A stretch of DNA of 64,000 nt from Puccinellia tenuiflora (lineage: Eukaryota > Streptophyta > Magnoliopsida > Poales > Poaceae): NCBI GenBank assembly GCA_012064385.1, contig QRDG01000412.1, positions 1,090,853-1,154,852 on the forward strand, written 5' to 3'. The notes under the pieces were generated by a model. It searched no databases. It was not told the DNA's origin and saw nothing but the letters and a program-made list of their open reading frames with translations. This document shows, one piece after another, positions 46,268-57,539 of this stretch (the first letter of the stretch is position 1; every line of letters begins with the position of its first letter). Made by a program: the position numbers and the translations under genes.

Positions 46268-48730
46268 GCATCCCCAAGCTTAACTCCTGCTCGTCCTCGA
46301 GTAGGTAAGTGATAACAAAATAATTTTTGAAATGACAAGCTACCAATCACAATCATGATCAACTAATCATGTAACGCATATGAACTGAATGCAATGATCC
46401 AAAACAAAGGTTCATTGAATGAAACAAACAATGATTAACCAGGTAAAACATCTAAGCAAGAAGTAACTAGAAAAGAACACTTTGGAGATTTAAAAGCATA
46501 ACACTTGACAATGATTGATAAATCACAAAGCAATATTGATTCAACAAAGGATCTTGGCCAACACAAAGGAAGATTTAAGTTTTCAGCAAAAGCATCAACT
46601 TGCAACTTGTTTATCTCTGATAAAGTCAATACAAAGTTTTCACAGTTAGACACAAAGATAACATGAAGTAAAGCATGAACCAAAGTTGATACCAAGTGAT
46701 TGCTGGAGGAGTTTAGAAGGAGGAGGAAGACTGACTCAACATAAAAGTAAAAGAAAGGCCCTAGCAGGGATTAATCATGTGCTAGAGCTTTTATTTTTTT
46801 GATTTGTTTTGAGACATGCATGCTTTCGTCAACGACTTCACAACAAAGAAACTAGCTAGTCCCCCATAACAAGCAAGGCTTTTAGACTTGTGAGAGCGGT
46901 TGTTTTTAGAGGAACGAGTACATTCCTCTTTCTTGTTTGTTTCACCACTAACCAATGTTTGAGCTGATTTCTCAGATTTTCATTGTGCGTAGGAGAATGG
47001 TGAGTTATATTTATTTTTTGCTTAAGACACTCTCGGGTTAATTCAAGTGAGGACGTGAACGATCAACACCGGGTGAAAGGGGGGAAATGACCTTGCTTGC
47101 CACAAGTTATAACCAACTTCTTACTGCTTCCTCATGAGCTTAAAAACAGGGGCACAAAAAGAAGAATTTTGAATATTTAAAAGATAGCACGTGAGAAATT
47201 TACTTGGAGTGGCAGGGAAATACCACATGTAGATAGGTATGGTGGACACAAATGGCAACGATTTTTGGCTCAGGGAGTTGGATGCACGAGAAGTATTCCC
47301 TCTCAGTACAGAGTTTTTGGGCTTAGCGGGATATCAAGAAACACATAACATCAACTTGGTTCAATGAATGACTACAGATATACATCATGCATAACCACTA
47401 GACTTCACACCGTCTACCTTGTTAGCCAAACCAACTCTTTGCAAAAGAATATCTAGACTTTGAGAACTACCAAGCAGGACAAGCATCACAATTTTAAAGC
47501 CTTACGGTAATTTTTTACTAATATATTCTTACTAGATGATCCACAAGTTTAAGCATTAATCTACTTCATATCTCTAAACAATTGCCAAGTATCAAAGATT
47601 CAAGACAATGGTCTACAAGATTAAGCAGCACTTTTTACACTTCCTACATGATAATTTGCACTTAACCAAACACCAATCAACTTATTTGAAACAAAACAAA
47701 AGGGTGAAGCAACGTGAGCAAAACTTCCTAACTACAAAAGCTGACAGCTCTGAACAAGATATTCTTGAAAACAAGAGCTAAAAGCATAAATGACAAAGGC
47801 TAAACACTCAACACATATAAGTGAAGCACGGGAGTGTATAATGAAAAAGCGGAGCGTGTCTCTCTCCCAAACAAGCATGCATGGATCCAAATTATAGCAA
47901 GGACCATAAAACTAACACAAACAAACTGAAAGTAAAAACAAACCGACGCTCCAAGAACAACACATAATGTGTAAAGGAAAAAAATAGTACCATGAGAGAA
48001 ACCGATGATTGTTGATGAAGAAGGGGATGCCTTGGGCATCCCCGAGCTTAGACGCTTGTAACTTCTTGAATATTTCAGAGGAGGTTCCATGGGGAGCCTC
48101 CCCAAGCTTAGGCTTTTGTTCCTTCTCGATCTTCCTTCATCACCTCGCACTTGGATACTTCAAAACTTCCTTCACGCAAAACTTATAGCAACTCCATTAA
48201 GCGGTTAGTTCACAAAAACAATATCTTCCTTCAGTTACAAAGCACATATCAAGAACTCATTTTTTTTAAACATTAGATACTGTCACAAAGGTCTAAGTAA
48301 AGCTCTATCTTTGAAAAAGCTTCACTTTGCCCGCAAAAGAAGCAATGCAAAACTGAGGACAGAATCTGTCAAAAACAGAACAAACTGTAAGATGAATTGT
48401 TTCGAGGGACTTATGGACCTCAAATCAGAAAACTTAAAACTAGAAAAATGTAGAAAAAACCCTGATGCTTCCTGTCAAAAAATTTCAGCCATAGATGACA
48501 TTCTGTGAATATTTGGATTTTCGAACAGTGCAGAACAGAAATCTGTTTCTGGACAGCAAACTCACAAATTAGTCTTCCTCTCTTTAGAGGCTATTCTTGG
48601 CACCAAAAACCAAAACAAAAAGATACAAGGGAGTTGTTACAGAAGTAACATCACCCAAAACTCAAAGAAACCAAAAATAAACAGAAGGTAAAATAAAATG
48701 GGTTGCCTCACATAAGCGCTTTTCTTTAAC
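46268..48730 (-). other. 3' untranslated zone of element I
   Basis: AT-rich, without a convincing gene. It is homologous to 57540-59928 of L in opposite orientation. Two internal polypurine-like motifs, each inside a short hairpin, lie at 48022-48050 and 48090-48110 (GGGGATGCC/GGCATCCCC and GGGGA/TCCCC stems). Confidence 0.7.
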
Positions 48731-49589
48731 GCCTTTTAGTTAGGCAGAAAGGGCAAATTCAAGTTTTATCAATAGTATCAAGATCAAAATCATTACCTCC
48801 TTCAATGAGCTCAACTTTTACCTTACAAGGGAAAAACAAATTCCGGTTAATGGTAGAATTGAGCTTCATAAATCCATACTTAACATTAATAAAGCACTCG
48901 GCAACCTTAAGGAAAGACCTCCCTAAAACTATATTCCCTTGGGATTTTTCTAAGATAATAAAGCAATAGGGATTCCATTGGCTCTCCCCAAAATTTTAGA
49001 GATAGTCCCATTAGCATGAGACTGATAAAATGGGTAATCTATCATATTCTTGTAGGTAAGAGAATCATACACCACTTTTGGCATGATTGAAGCAGTGGAA
49101 CCTACATCACAATAAGCTAGAAAGTTTTGGTGATCAATTTCAATTCTAATAAAAGGTTCCCAATCATTTTCATTATAGCAAGAGGTTGCTTAACTTCAAA
49201 GGTGCTCTCTTTCTCATTCATGGCAAGATCATTTAGAGTTTTATCCATTTGATCTAATTTTTCAATAACCTTATCAGTTTTATCCATCATAGGGAAAATA
49301 GCTAGCCCATTTACAATTCTAAAGGCTTTAATTGCATCAAATTCAGAGAAGGTTTCTCCTACCATAACATCTAAAGCGTGTTGATACACAGATGTAAGAC
49401 CAAAGTAGAAAAATTTTAGGAGAACACTCAATTCAATTCTGGGCTGCATTTTCTTGTAAGGTTCTGTAATTCTTTCCCAAGCATTTTTAAAACTCTCTCC
49501 AACCTTTTCTTCAAAGATAAGGATCTCTCCCAAGGATGTCATATCTGAAGGACTAGTCATGATAGCAAGGTAAAACCGAAATACACAAG
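48731..49589 (-). pseudogene. gag-like and protease-like remnant of I
   Basis: Frame 49589-49117 resembles Athila gag (FKNAWERITEPYKKMQPR, LLKFFYFGLTSVYQHALD). In another frame near 49110-48965 is YCDVGSTASIMPKVVYDSL followed by HANGTISKILGRA, which looks like a retropepsin with D-V-G-S. Stops follow. The N-terminal part of gag lies beyond S2. There is no RT or integrase. Confidence 0.6.
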
Positions 49590-50949
49590 TGATGCACCTA
49601 AAATGCATCTACTTTTCCAATCACTTTGCCTCATAATTTGCTCCGAAATCTTCCCATATTTGAATAAAACTACTGAATCTGACGCTGTTTTTAGCAAAGT
49701 CTCCTTTCTGGTTGTTTTTGCAGGAATTTAAATCGGAGAAAAATACCATGTCATTTTATATGGAAAAGAAGGATATCGTGCAAAAAATGGACACGAGGAA
49801 GCGTCCGAGGCCCAAAAGAGTGGGCCCCACGCGGCCAGATTCCTTGGCTGCATGGGCCCACCTATCTAGAGCCTCGGGCACCTCCTCTCCTTTGGCTTCG
49901 GCGTACCCCTCCATATATACGAAAAAGTGGCAGCCCTAGGAGGAGAGGTCGATTCGCGAAACAGAGCGCCGCCGCCACCACGATCTTCGTTTTCGGAGTC
50001 AGATTGATCCAGGATTTCTCCCCTGGAGGAGGGATCCGGAGGCCGTCTTCACCGCCATCTTCACCGCCTTCATCTCCATCGACCATGAGCTCCCTCACCA
50101 TCACCATGTGTGTGTAGTCCGTTGTAGGCACATGAGGTGGATGGCGATTGGATGAGATTGATCATGTAATGATACCCGTTATCCGAGATCTCAGGGGTTT
50201 ATCTTGAGGATATTTTTGTATTGTGTTGATGCACTTATGCTATGTTTAATGCTTGCTACTAGGGCCCGAGTGGCATGATTTCAGTACTGAACTTATTTTG
50301 CCCCATCATATAATTCAGTTTGGTATTTATCTGCAAAGTGTATCACCTGCTATTATGTTGAACCTGCGAACGCTAAATGTGACATATAGGGAAAACAAGG
50401 GGGAGATGTTTTAGTTTGAGGATTCTATGTGTTCATGAAGTGTTAATGCGTTGTTCCGGCCTATTCGAAAGGGTAGATCTTAATTACCTGTAGTTCCAAG
50501 TTGGCCCCGATGAAATGGGCAGGTAGGACAGTAGATGTTGTGCAAATTCTCTTGGTTAGTGCGCACAACTAATTATGGAACACATACCTACATATATCGG
50601 AGTTAGAGATAAGTCCCATTGCTATATGAATCTTATTATATGATCAATCTTATTCATGCAACACCCTGCTGTCACCTCATGCCTATGTTTTAAATCTCTG
50701 AGTTACACTTTCACTTTTCCGGTGTAAACTGGGAAACCATTGTTCACTACTGCTGTTTTATTTGCTTGAATCATCCTGCTGCCATCACTATTACTGCTGC
50801 AAGTTTATTGATATACAGGTGTGGTTGAGAGTGATGCCTCAATTGCTAAAGTCTTATTGGTATTCTTGTGTTCCCATAGAGTCGAACTAAAAATTTGGGT
50901 AATACTTCCCAACGAAGATTTCAGCGATCCCCTATACTTGTGGGTATCA
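49590..50949 (+). mobile_element. Solo LTR S2 (1360 bp)
   Basis: Begins TGATGCACCTAAAATGC, ends CTTGTGGGTATCA, and is flanked by perfect ACAAG duplications (49585-49589, 50950-50954). Plus-strand orientation inside the minus-strand element I. The TGATG...GTATCA type is Athila-like. It holds a GC-rich zone at 49790-50080 and no coding domain. Confidence 0.92.
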
Positions 50950-51125
50950 ACAAGGTGCTGGAATTTTAAATTTTTTGTGTTTTTCAGTTTTAAAGCAAAC
51001 AAAAGGCAAAACAAGGCAAACAAAAAATATACTACGCAAGACAATAACAAAATAAAGTGAAAGGATGTGTGAAACTCCCCTAGCTAAAGCTTCCAAGTCT
51101 CCGGCAACGGCGCCAGAAAACGTCT

Positions 51126-53112
51126 TGCCGACTGTTGTTGGGAGACCCCAAGAGGAAGGTATGAAGCAGCGTAGCGGAAATTTTCCCTTGATTACAAAAC
51201 CAAGGTTGTCGAACCAGTAGGACTTGGAGAAGGCTTAGCAAGGTGTCAATAGCGCCGTTTCTCGATTATTGACGTGGACCTGCACACAATCACTAACAAA
51301 CTACTTTGCCCCAACAAAACAGAGAGTTGTCAATCTCTCCGGCTTGCCAAACACAAAGAATTAAATGTGTGGATGTAAAATATGATGAGGATGAAATATG
51401 ACCAGCGAGCAAATGATGATGAAAAGCTATGAGGACGGTTGTAAGCAATGTAGGAAAATAGGACTGGAGTCCACAGTTCAGTAGTGGTGTCTCTCCAAAA
51501 GATATACATGATGGGTAAACAAGTGAAATTCGCTTCTACACCCGAGCTCACCATCTCCTGGTGTTTTCAAAAAAATTAAAAACAAATAGTAAAACATTAT
51601 AAAAAATTATGTAAAAAATTGGAGACAAGCACCTATGAATTGTTCAACCTCGTGAAAAGTTTCGGAATGAAAAGACATATTATGTGCTCTGTACAAAAAA
51701 GACAAAATCTGCGTTTTCAAAATGCGTTTTTAGATCTCATTCTGACAACTGATTTTGTTTTTTTTGGTACAGAGCACATAAAATATCTTTTCATTCCGAA
51801 ACTTTGCACGAGTGTGAACATTTCATATATACTTGTCTCCAAAATTTTTCAGAATTTTTTATAATGTTTTACTATTTTTTTTATTTTTTCGAAAACACCA
51901 GGAGCTGGTGTGCTCGGGTGTAGAAACGCCAGCCTAGGTAAACAAATTACAAGATGGCAATTGATAGAATTGTAGCCCACAACAAGGCTATCATAAAACA
52001 ATATAGTTCACCGCTTCATCTAATATGGGCATTACGTCAAAATACATAGACCGTCATCCAACTGCATCTATGACTAATAATCCACTCTGGGATCACTATC
52101 CAGCATGTCACCCAAAATTATTAAGTAGCAAGCAACAGATCATTGCAATAAGCAAAGTGCATAATGTAAGCAATGTAGATAACATGTAAAAATCACACTG
52201 CTGTTTTCTCCCTAGTGGCAACAGCACATCTCTAGCCTTAACCGTTCCTGTCACCGAACTCAGACAAAGAGAGGCATGAACCCACTATCTAGCATAAATA
52301 CTTACTCATACAACATTAACAATTACTTGGCCAAAGCAACCAGTAGCATCGGAGAGCATGCAAGATCATAGATGAAACACATAACTGAACAAAAGTAATG
52401 ACTTCCACAATTCATCGGATCCATGCAAACACAATCATGTAGCGGTTACAAATAGATGATCTTGATCATGATAGGCAGCTCACAAGATCTAAACAATGGA
52501 GTACAAGGAGGAGAGACAACCATCTAGCTACTGCTATGGACTTGTAGTCCCGTGGTGGACTACTCACGCATCACTCCGGAGGCAGGCATGGTGATGTAGA
52601 TGTCTCCGGCGTCGATTCCCCTCTCCGGCAGGGTGCCGGGAAGAGCTTATGAACCCTCCCAAACTAGGGTTTGAGATGGCGGAGGCCTCGGACGTATTAT
52701 GGAGATTATGATCGCGCCTCCTTTGTTTTTAGGTCAGAGGAAAATTTATAGGCGAAGGGGCGGCGCAAGGAGATGGACAGGGCCCCAGGTGGGCCCCACG
52801 TGCGGCCAAGGCGGGGCCGCGGCCAGGTGGCGTCTAGAGCCCCAGTGCCTCCCCTCCGGCTGTCCTTCGGGTTCCGTTTTTCATATTGCAAATAATTCCC
52901 GTAAATTATGAGAGCAATCCGAGAAACTTCCCAGAACAACTTTTCTAAAACAAAAGGACAGCAGAACACAGGAACTGGCACTGGGCATCTTGTTGATAGG
53001 TTAGTTCCATAAATCATGCCAAAATGATATAAAAACATTGTAAAAACATGTGGCACTGATATATAATCATGCATGGAACATAAAAAATTATAGATACGTC
53101 GGAGACGTATCA
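51126..53112 (-). repeat. 5' LTR of element I, with primer site
   Basis: The minus strand runs from TGATACGTC at 53112 to ...GTCGGCA at 51126. The primer-binding site TGGCGCCGTTGCCGGAGA (51115-51098) is the Athila form. The LTR is lengthened by the MITE at 51523-51936. The leader (51097-50950) has no gene. Confidence 0.9.
51523..51936. mobile_element. 414-bp fold-back MITE, Mutator-like
   Basis: Flanked by a perfect 9-bp duplication GGTAAACAA (51514-51522, 51937-51945); the sister LTR at 45100 has one copy and no insert. Terminal repeats (about 30 bp) share TTCTACACCCGAGC. The arms continue: 'gtttcggaatgaaaag' on the left pairs with 'cttttcattccgaaac' on the right, and 'tatgtgctctgtac' with 'gtacagagcacata', so most of the element is one long hairpin. 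The 9-bp TSD points to the Mutator superfamily. No coding capacity. Confidence 0.88.
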
Positions 53113-54253
53113 TGTACCTCTACCATAGGAGGGTGAGTGGTAGGCTCACATAGTGTTTCAATTGGAGGTAACTTCTTAACATCTTCAGCTTTAATACCTT
53201 TCTCTTTGATAGATTTCTTGGCTTCTTGCATATCTTCTAGATTTAAGAAAAGTACTCCCCTCTTATTTGGTGTTGGTAATGGAGGAGGCTCAGGAATAGT
53301 CCAATCATTATGGTTTTGGGCTATTTTAGCCATTAACTCTTCAGCTTCATCTACAGTCCTTTTCCTGAAAATACAGCCAGCACAACTGTCTAGGTATGTC
53401 CTAGATTGAACAGTTAGTCCATTATAAAATATATCAAGTAGCTCATTCTTTGGTATCTTGTGCCCTGGCCGAGCCCTGAGCAATGAGCAAAAGCTCCCCC
53501 AAGCTTTGGGGAGATGCTCATCCTCCAATTGTTTGAAACTGTAAATTCTTTGTAGAGCTGCATGCTGCATGTGAGCGGGAAAATATTTTGCAAAGAAAAA
53601 CATCAAGCAATTCATTATGGCTTTTAATGGAACCATAGGTTAAGCTATTAAACCACAACTTAGCATCACCTTTTAATGAAAAAATAAACAACTTTACTAA
53701 ATAGTAATGTTGTATCTTTTTTTCATTAGAAAATAAAGAACTAAGTGAAGCAAGCTTATTCATATGTTCTATAGCATCATCATTTTTAGATTCCACAAAA
53801 AGGCTTAGATTCAACATTAGATATAAGTGAAAGATCAGCAGAGAAATCAAAATCATCATCTTTAATGCATATAGGAGAAGTGGCAAATTCAGGATCAGAA
53901 ACAAACTTATTTTTCATAGCATGTTTTTCAAGCAATCTTTTTAAAGCGTCAGGATCATTGGAAGTATCACAGTCCATGAATTCTCTAATAAACTCATCAT
54001 CAACTTCAATATAAGCATCATCAGGATAAGTACTTCCATAATTCCCTTTCTCAAGAGAGACAATAGGTGTAATGACATTTTCATTAGAAATGTCAACAAA
54101 CTCAATTTCTTTAGATTTAGCAACAAGAGTATCAAGAAAATGACCTAACGAACCAGATTCATCAAGTACAGTAGAAGCATCATCAAAAGCATCAGACAAA
54201 GTATCAGAATGAAGTAACACGTGAAGTATGATGGTGTGACAGTGGTGTAACAA
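53113..54253 (-). pseudogene. gag: gag of Athila element G, N-terminal part
   Basis: An acidic N-terminal segment (54253-53786), then, after a frameshift near 53810, the gag core: IEHMNKLASLSSLFSNEKK, FSLKGDAKLWFNSLTYGSI, FSFKQLEDEHLPKAWGSF-like, and NGLTVQSRTYLDSCAGCIF. It is cut at 53113 by element I and continues at 33938. Confidence 0.85.
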
Positions 54254-55040
54254 GCTTATTCATAACAGTAGGTGAATCAAAACAGCTTTAGAGCTTAGAG
54301 CGGTACCTTGCCTTGTGGTGGAAGGTAATATCGGAAACTTAGGATCACGCCTATCCTTCATGATGAAAAATAAACGGCAGCAGACAGAATAACTCCCAAG
54401 TGAACTTATAAATAGAGCTACGCTCCCCGGCAACAGCGCCAGAAAATAGTCTTGATGACCCAAAAGAGTAGGGGATCGCAACAGTCTTCGAGGGAAGTAA
54501 AACCCAAATTTATTGATTCGACACAAGGGGAGCCAAAGAATATTTATAAGTCTTAGCTGTTGAGTTGTCAATTCAACCACACCTGAAAAGAAACTCACTT
54601 GACGTAATTTATCAGTAGTAACGGTAACGTAGTAGCAGCAATAGAACAGTAACAGCAGCAGTAAAATCACAGTAGCAATTGTGACAACAAGAACAACGGT
54701 TGTAAGCATCAAGATTAAAACACCACAGGCATAGGGATGATAGATGGGCGTTGCATGAATAAGATAGCACATGTAATAATCATAACAGGGCACAATGCGA
54801 ACAAACAATAATAATATAGCATCCAAGCATCAATCAATCATAGGCATGTATTCCTAATTTAGCCATACGTGATTGCAATAAGAACTTGCACGACATCTTT
54901 TGTCCTGCCATCTGGTTGCAGCCGGGCCAATAAAGTAACTAATAGCAATTAGGGTGTTCCCTTTAATAGAACACCGGAGCAAAGCCTTAACACACAGTGA
55001 AAATCTGTAATCGACTACCAGGAAAAGCATTATAGGGAGG
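54254..55040 (-). repeat. Leader, primer site and LTR fragment of G
   Basis: The primer-binding site on the minus strand, TGGCGCTGTTGCCGGGGAG, is at 54441-54423. The LTR end is at 54453 (...GGGTCATCA). The LTR extends right to about 55040, where it is replaced by the hairpin array, so its start is missing. The (CAG/TAA)-rich run at 54600-54720 is low complexity. Confidence 0.7.
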
Positions 55041-55604
55041 TTGCCTATCTGTGGCGCACCCTTAATTTATGCGCCACAAAAAATTATTCTGTGGCGCATG
55101 GCTGTCGATGCGCCACTGAAATTTGAACATTCTGTGGCGCATCCTTAGCCCATGCGCCACAGAATATCAACTTTCTGTGGCGCACTGCACGCCATGCGCC
55201 ACAGAAAGAGAGACTTCTGTGGCGCACCACTCTTCATGCGCCACAGAATACGCGTGGGCCCCACCTTCAATCAGTGGGCCGTGGTCCATCTCGGCCTTTT
55301 CTGTGGCGCACCATGGCTGGTGCGCCACAGAAATTCATCTTTCTGTGGCGCATGGAGAAGGATGCGCCACAGAAAGTTGAATTTCTGTGGCGCACTAGCC
55401 ACGGTGCGCCACAGAATAGTGCAGCACTTTTTCACCCCCACGCACCCCCCCCCCCCCCCCCCCGTGGATCGCCTTTTCAGTTTTGCACGTAGTGAAAGAA
55501 AATGATAAAAAATTCAAAAAATAAAATCCTTTTAGATATATGGAAGGTTTAGGGTCTATTTGTTAGGAAAAATTTGAAATACACATTTTGACTTTTTTTC
55601 CAAA
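55041..55604. mobile_element. CACTA-like fragment with eight hairpins
   Basis: Eight units of the form 'ctgtggcgca-N(9-11)-tgcgccacag' between 55049 and 55416, spaced about 48 bp (one gap of about 72 bp). Arms are nearly invariant while loops differ. Such arrays are typical subterminal repeats of CACTA elements in grasses, but the CACTA terminus is not visible. A C19 tract follows at 55445-55463, then AT-rich flank to 55604. Confidence 0.5.
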
Positions 55605-56803
55605 AGTAGGTCCGAGGCCGCCGCCATCGCCAACCCTAGTTCGGGAGGGTTCTACAGCTCTTTCCGGCACCCTGCCGGAGAGGGGACTCATCACCGGAGG
55701 CATGTATGCCATCATGCCTGCCTCCGGAGTGATGCGTGAGTAGTCCACCATGGGACTACGGGTCCATAGCAGTAGCTAGATGGTGTCTCTCCTCCTTGTA
55801 CTGCATTGGTTAGATCTTGTGACCTGCCTATCATGATGAAGATCATATTATCTGTAACTGCTACATGATTGTGTTTGCATGGATCCGATGAATTGTGGAA
55901 ATCATTACTTTTGTTCATCTATGTGTTATGTTTTATCTATGATCTTGCATGCTCTCCGATGCTAGTGGATGCTTTGGCCAAGTAATTGTTAGTGTCTTCA
56001 GAGAAGGTATTTATGCTAGATAGTGGGTTCACGCCTCTTTTGTCTGAGCTCGGGTTGACAGAAACGATCAAGACTAGAGATGTGATGTTGCCAATAGGGA
56101 GAAAACAACGGTGTGATTTCCTTGTGTTATTTACATTGCTTATATTACGCACTTTGTTTATTGAAATGATCTGTTGCTTGCAACTTAATACTTCTGGGTG
56201 ACATGCTGGATAGCGATCCCGGGGTGGATTATTAGTCATGGACGCAGTTGGATAACGGTCTATGTATTTTGACGTAATGCCCATATTAGATGAAGCGGTG
56301 AACTATATTGTTTTATGATAGCATTGTTATGCGCCCACAATTCTGTCAATTGCCATGCTGTAATTTATTTACCCATCATGTATATCTTTTGGAGAGACAC
56401 CACTAGTGATCTGTGGACCCCGGTCCTATTTTCCTACATTGTTTACAACCGTTCTAATAGCTTTTCATCATCATTTGCTCGCTGTTCATATTTCACTCTC
56501 ATCATATTTTACATCTGCACAATTAATCCTTTGTGTTCGGCAAGCCGGAGAGATTGACAACCTCTCTGTTTCGTTGGGGCAAAGTACTTGTTTGTGATTG
56601 TGTGCAGGTCCGCGTTAATCTACAAGCGCCAGAGTAGATTGACACCTCACTAAGCCATCTCCAAGTCTTACTAGATCTGACAACCTTGGTTTTGTAATCA
56701 AGGGAAACTGCAGCTTTGCTGCATCATACCTTCCTCTTAGGGTTCCTCAGCGAACGTGTGATCCACGTCATCAAGCAACTTTTTCTGGCACCGTTGCCGG
56801 GGA
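55605..56803 (+). repeat. 5' LTR remnant and primer site of L
   Basis: Begins within the LTR at 'gtccgaggccgccgcc', which matches the minus strand of I's LTR near 52690. Ends ...CACGTCATCA at 56773. Primer site TGGCACCGTTGCCGGGGA at 56786-56803, an Athila form with one change. Confidence 0.85.
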
Positions 56804-56995
56804 CTTGGAAGCTTCATCTAGGGGGGTTTCACACATCCTTTCACTTTACTTTGTTATTGTCTTGCTTAGTATATTTTTTTGTTAGTCTTGTTTTGCCTTT
56901 CGTTTGCTCTAAAACTGGAAAAAAAAACAGAAAAATAAAAAATTCCAGCAATTTGTCTCTTTTCTGTTTGTGTGATTTTATTGCTTGTTTTAGTC

Positions 56996-57539
56996 ATGGG
57001 GCTTTTACCTGAATTTGCTATGAAATACATTAAGGTATGAAGTGGTTCCATCATTGGCAAAGACAATATTGAAGAATTCCTTAATCACATTAATAGTCTT
57101 GATGATCTGAATGAAAAATCCTTGGTGGAACTTACACATGACTATGAGGGAAGATAAAGATTTCTGGCTTAAAACCTTGCTTATGGAATTTGATGATATT
57201 GCTGGAGAAGCTAGAAAGATTTTTGCTCATTATAATATGTTGGGATGTAGCTTTAATATTAAGCATACCCTTAAAACCTTTGAAATTAAAAGGATGGAAT
57301 ATGAAGGTAAAACTGAAGGTGAAGAGGAACTAAAAATACCCATACGATTTAAGCTCATAGCAATGCATGAAGCTGTAGAAAAGAATTTTGATTGGGTTCT
57401 TCCTGAAAATCCTTTTGATGAAAGAAGTCAACCAAAAGGTAGTGAGAGGGGAGATTCTAAAGCATGCATAAGTAGAATACAATGTATCTATGAAAAATTT
57501 GCCAACCTTTCTTTGGATGGTACTATTGATCAAACTTGA
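56996..57539 (+). pseudogene. Unrecognised ORF of element L
   Basis: ATG at 56996 (MGLLPEFAMKYIKV), in-frame TGA at 57038, then SIIGKDNIEEFLNHINSL, and after a frameshift near 57110 a 142-codon frame with FWLKTLLMEFDDIAGEARK, VEKNFDWVLPENPFDE and CISRIQCIYEKFANLSL before the stop at 57537. It ends just before the block 'aaaggcgttaaagaaaagcg', also found after the protease remnant in I. I do not recognise the protein. It occupies the slot of gag/protease in I. Confidence 0.5.

Larger units (their letters stand above)
33939..53112 (-). mobile_element. Athila-derived non-autonomous element I
   Basis: On the minus strand: 5' LTR 53112-51126, primer site 51115-51098, internal region 51097-46268, and 3' LTR 46267-45007 continuing at 34250-33939. 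It is inserted in the gag of G, flanked by TGTAC (53113-53117) and TGTAT (33934-33938), a 4/5 match expected for an older insertion. Nested inside are H (34251-45006), S2 (49590-50949) and a MITE (51523-51936). Without them it is about 6.6 kb with a gag-like and a protease-like remnant but no polymerase. Confidence 0.85.

Noticed and set aside
55049..55416. CRISPR-like array of regularly spaced repeats
   Set aside because: The repeats are hairpin pairs whose 'spacers' are loops and linkers. The surroundings are plant transposons and there are no cas genes. It fits subterminal repeats of a CACTA-like element.
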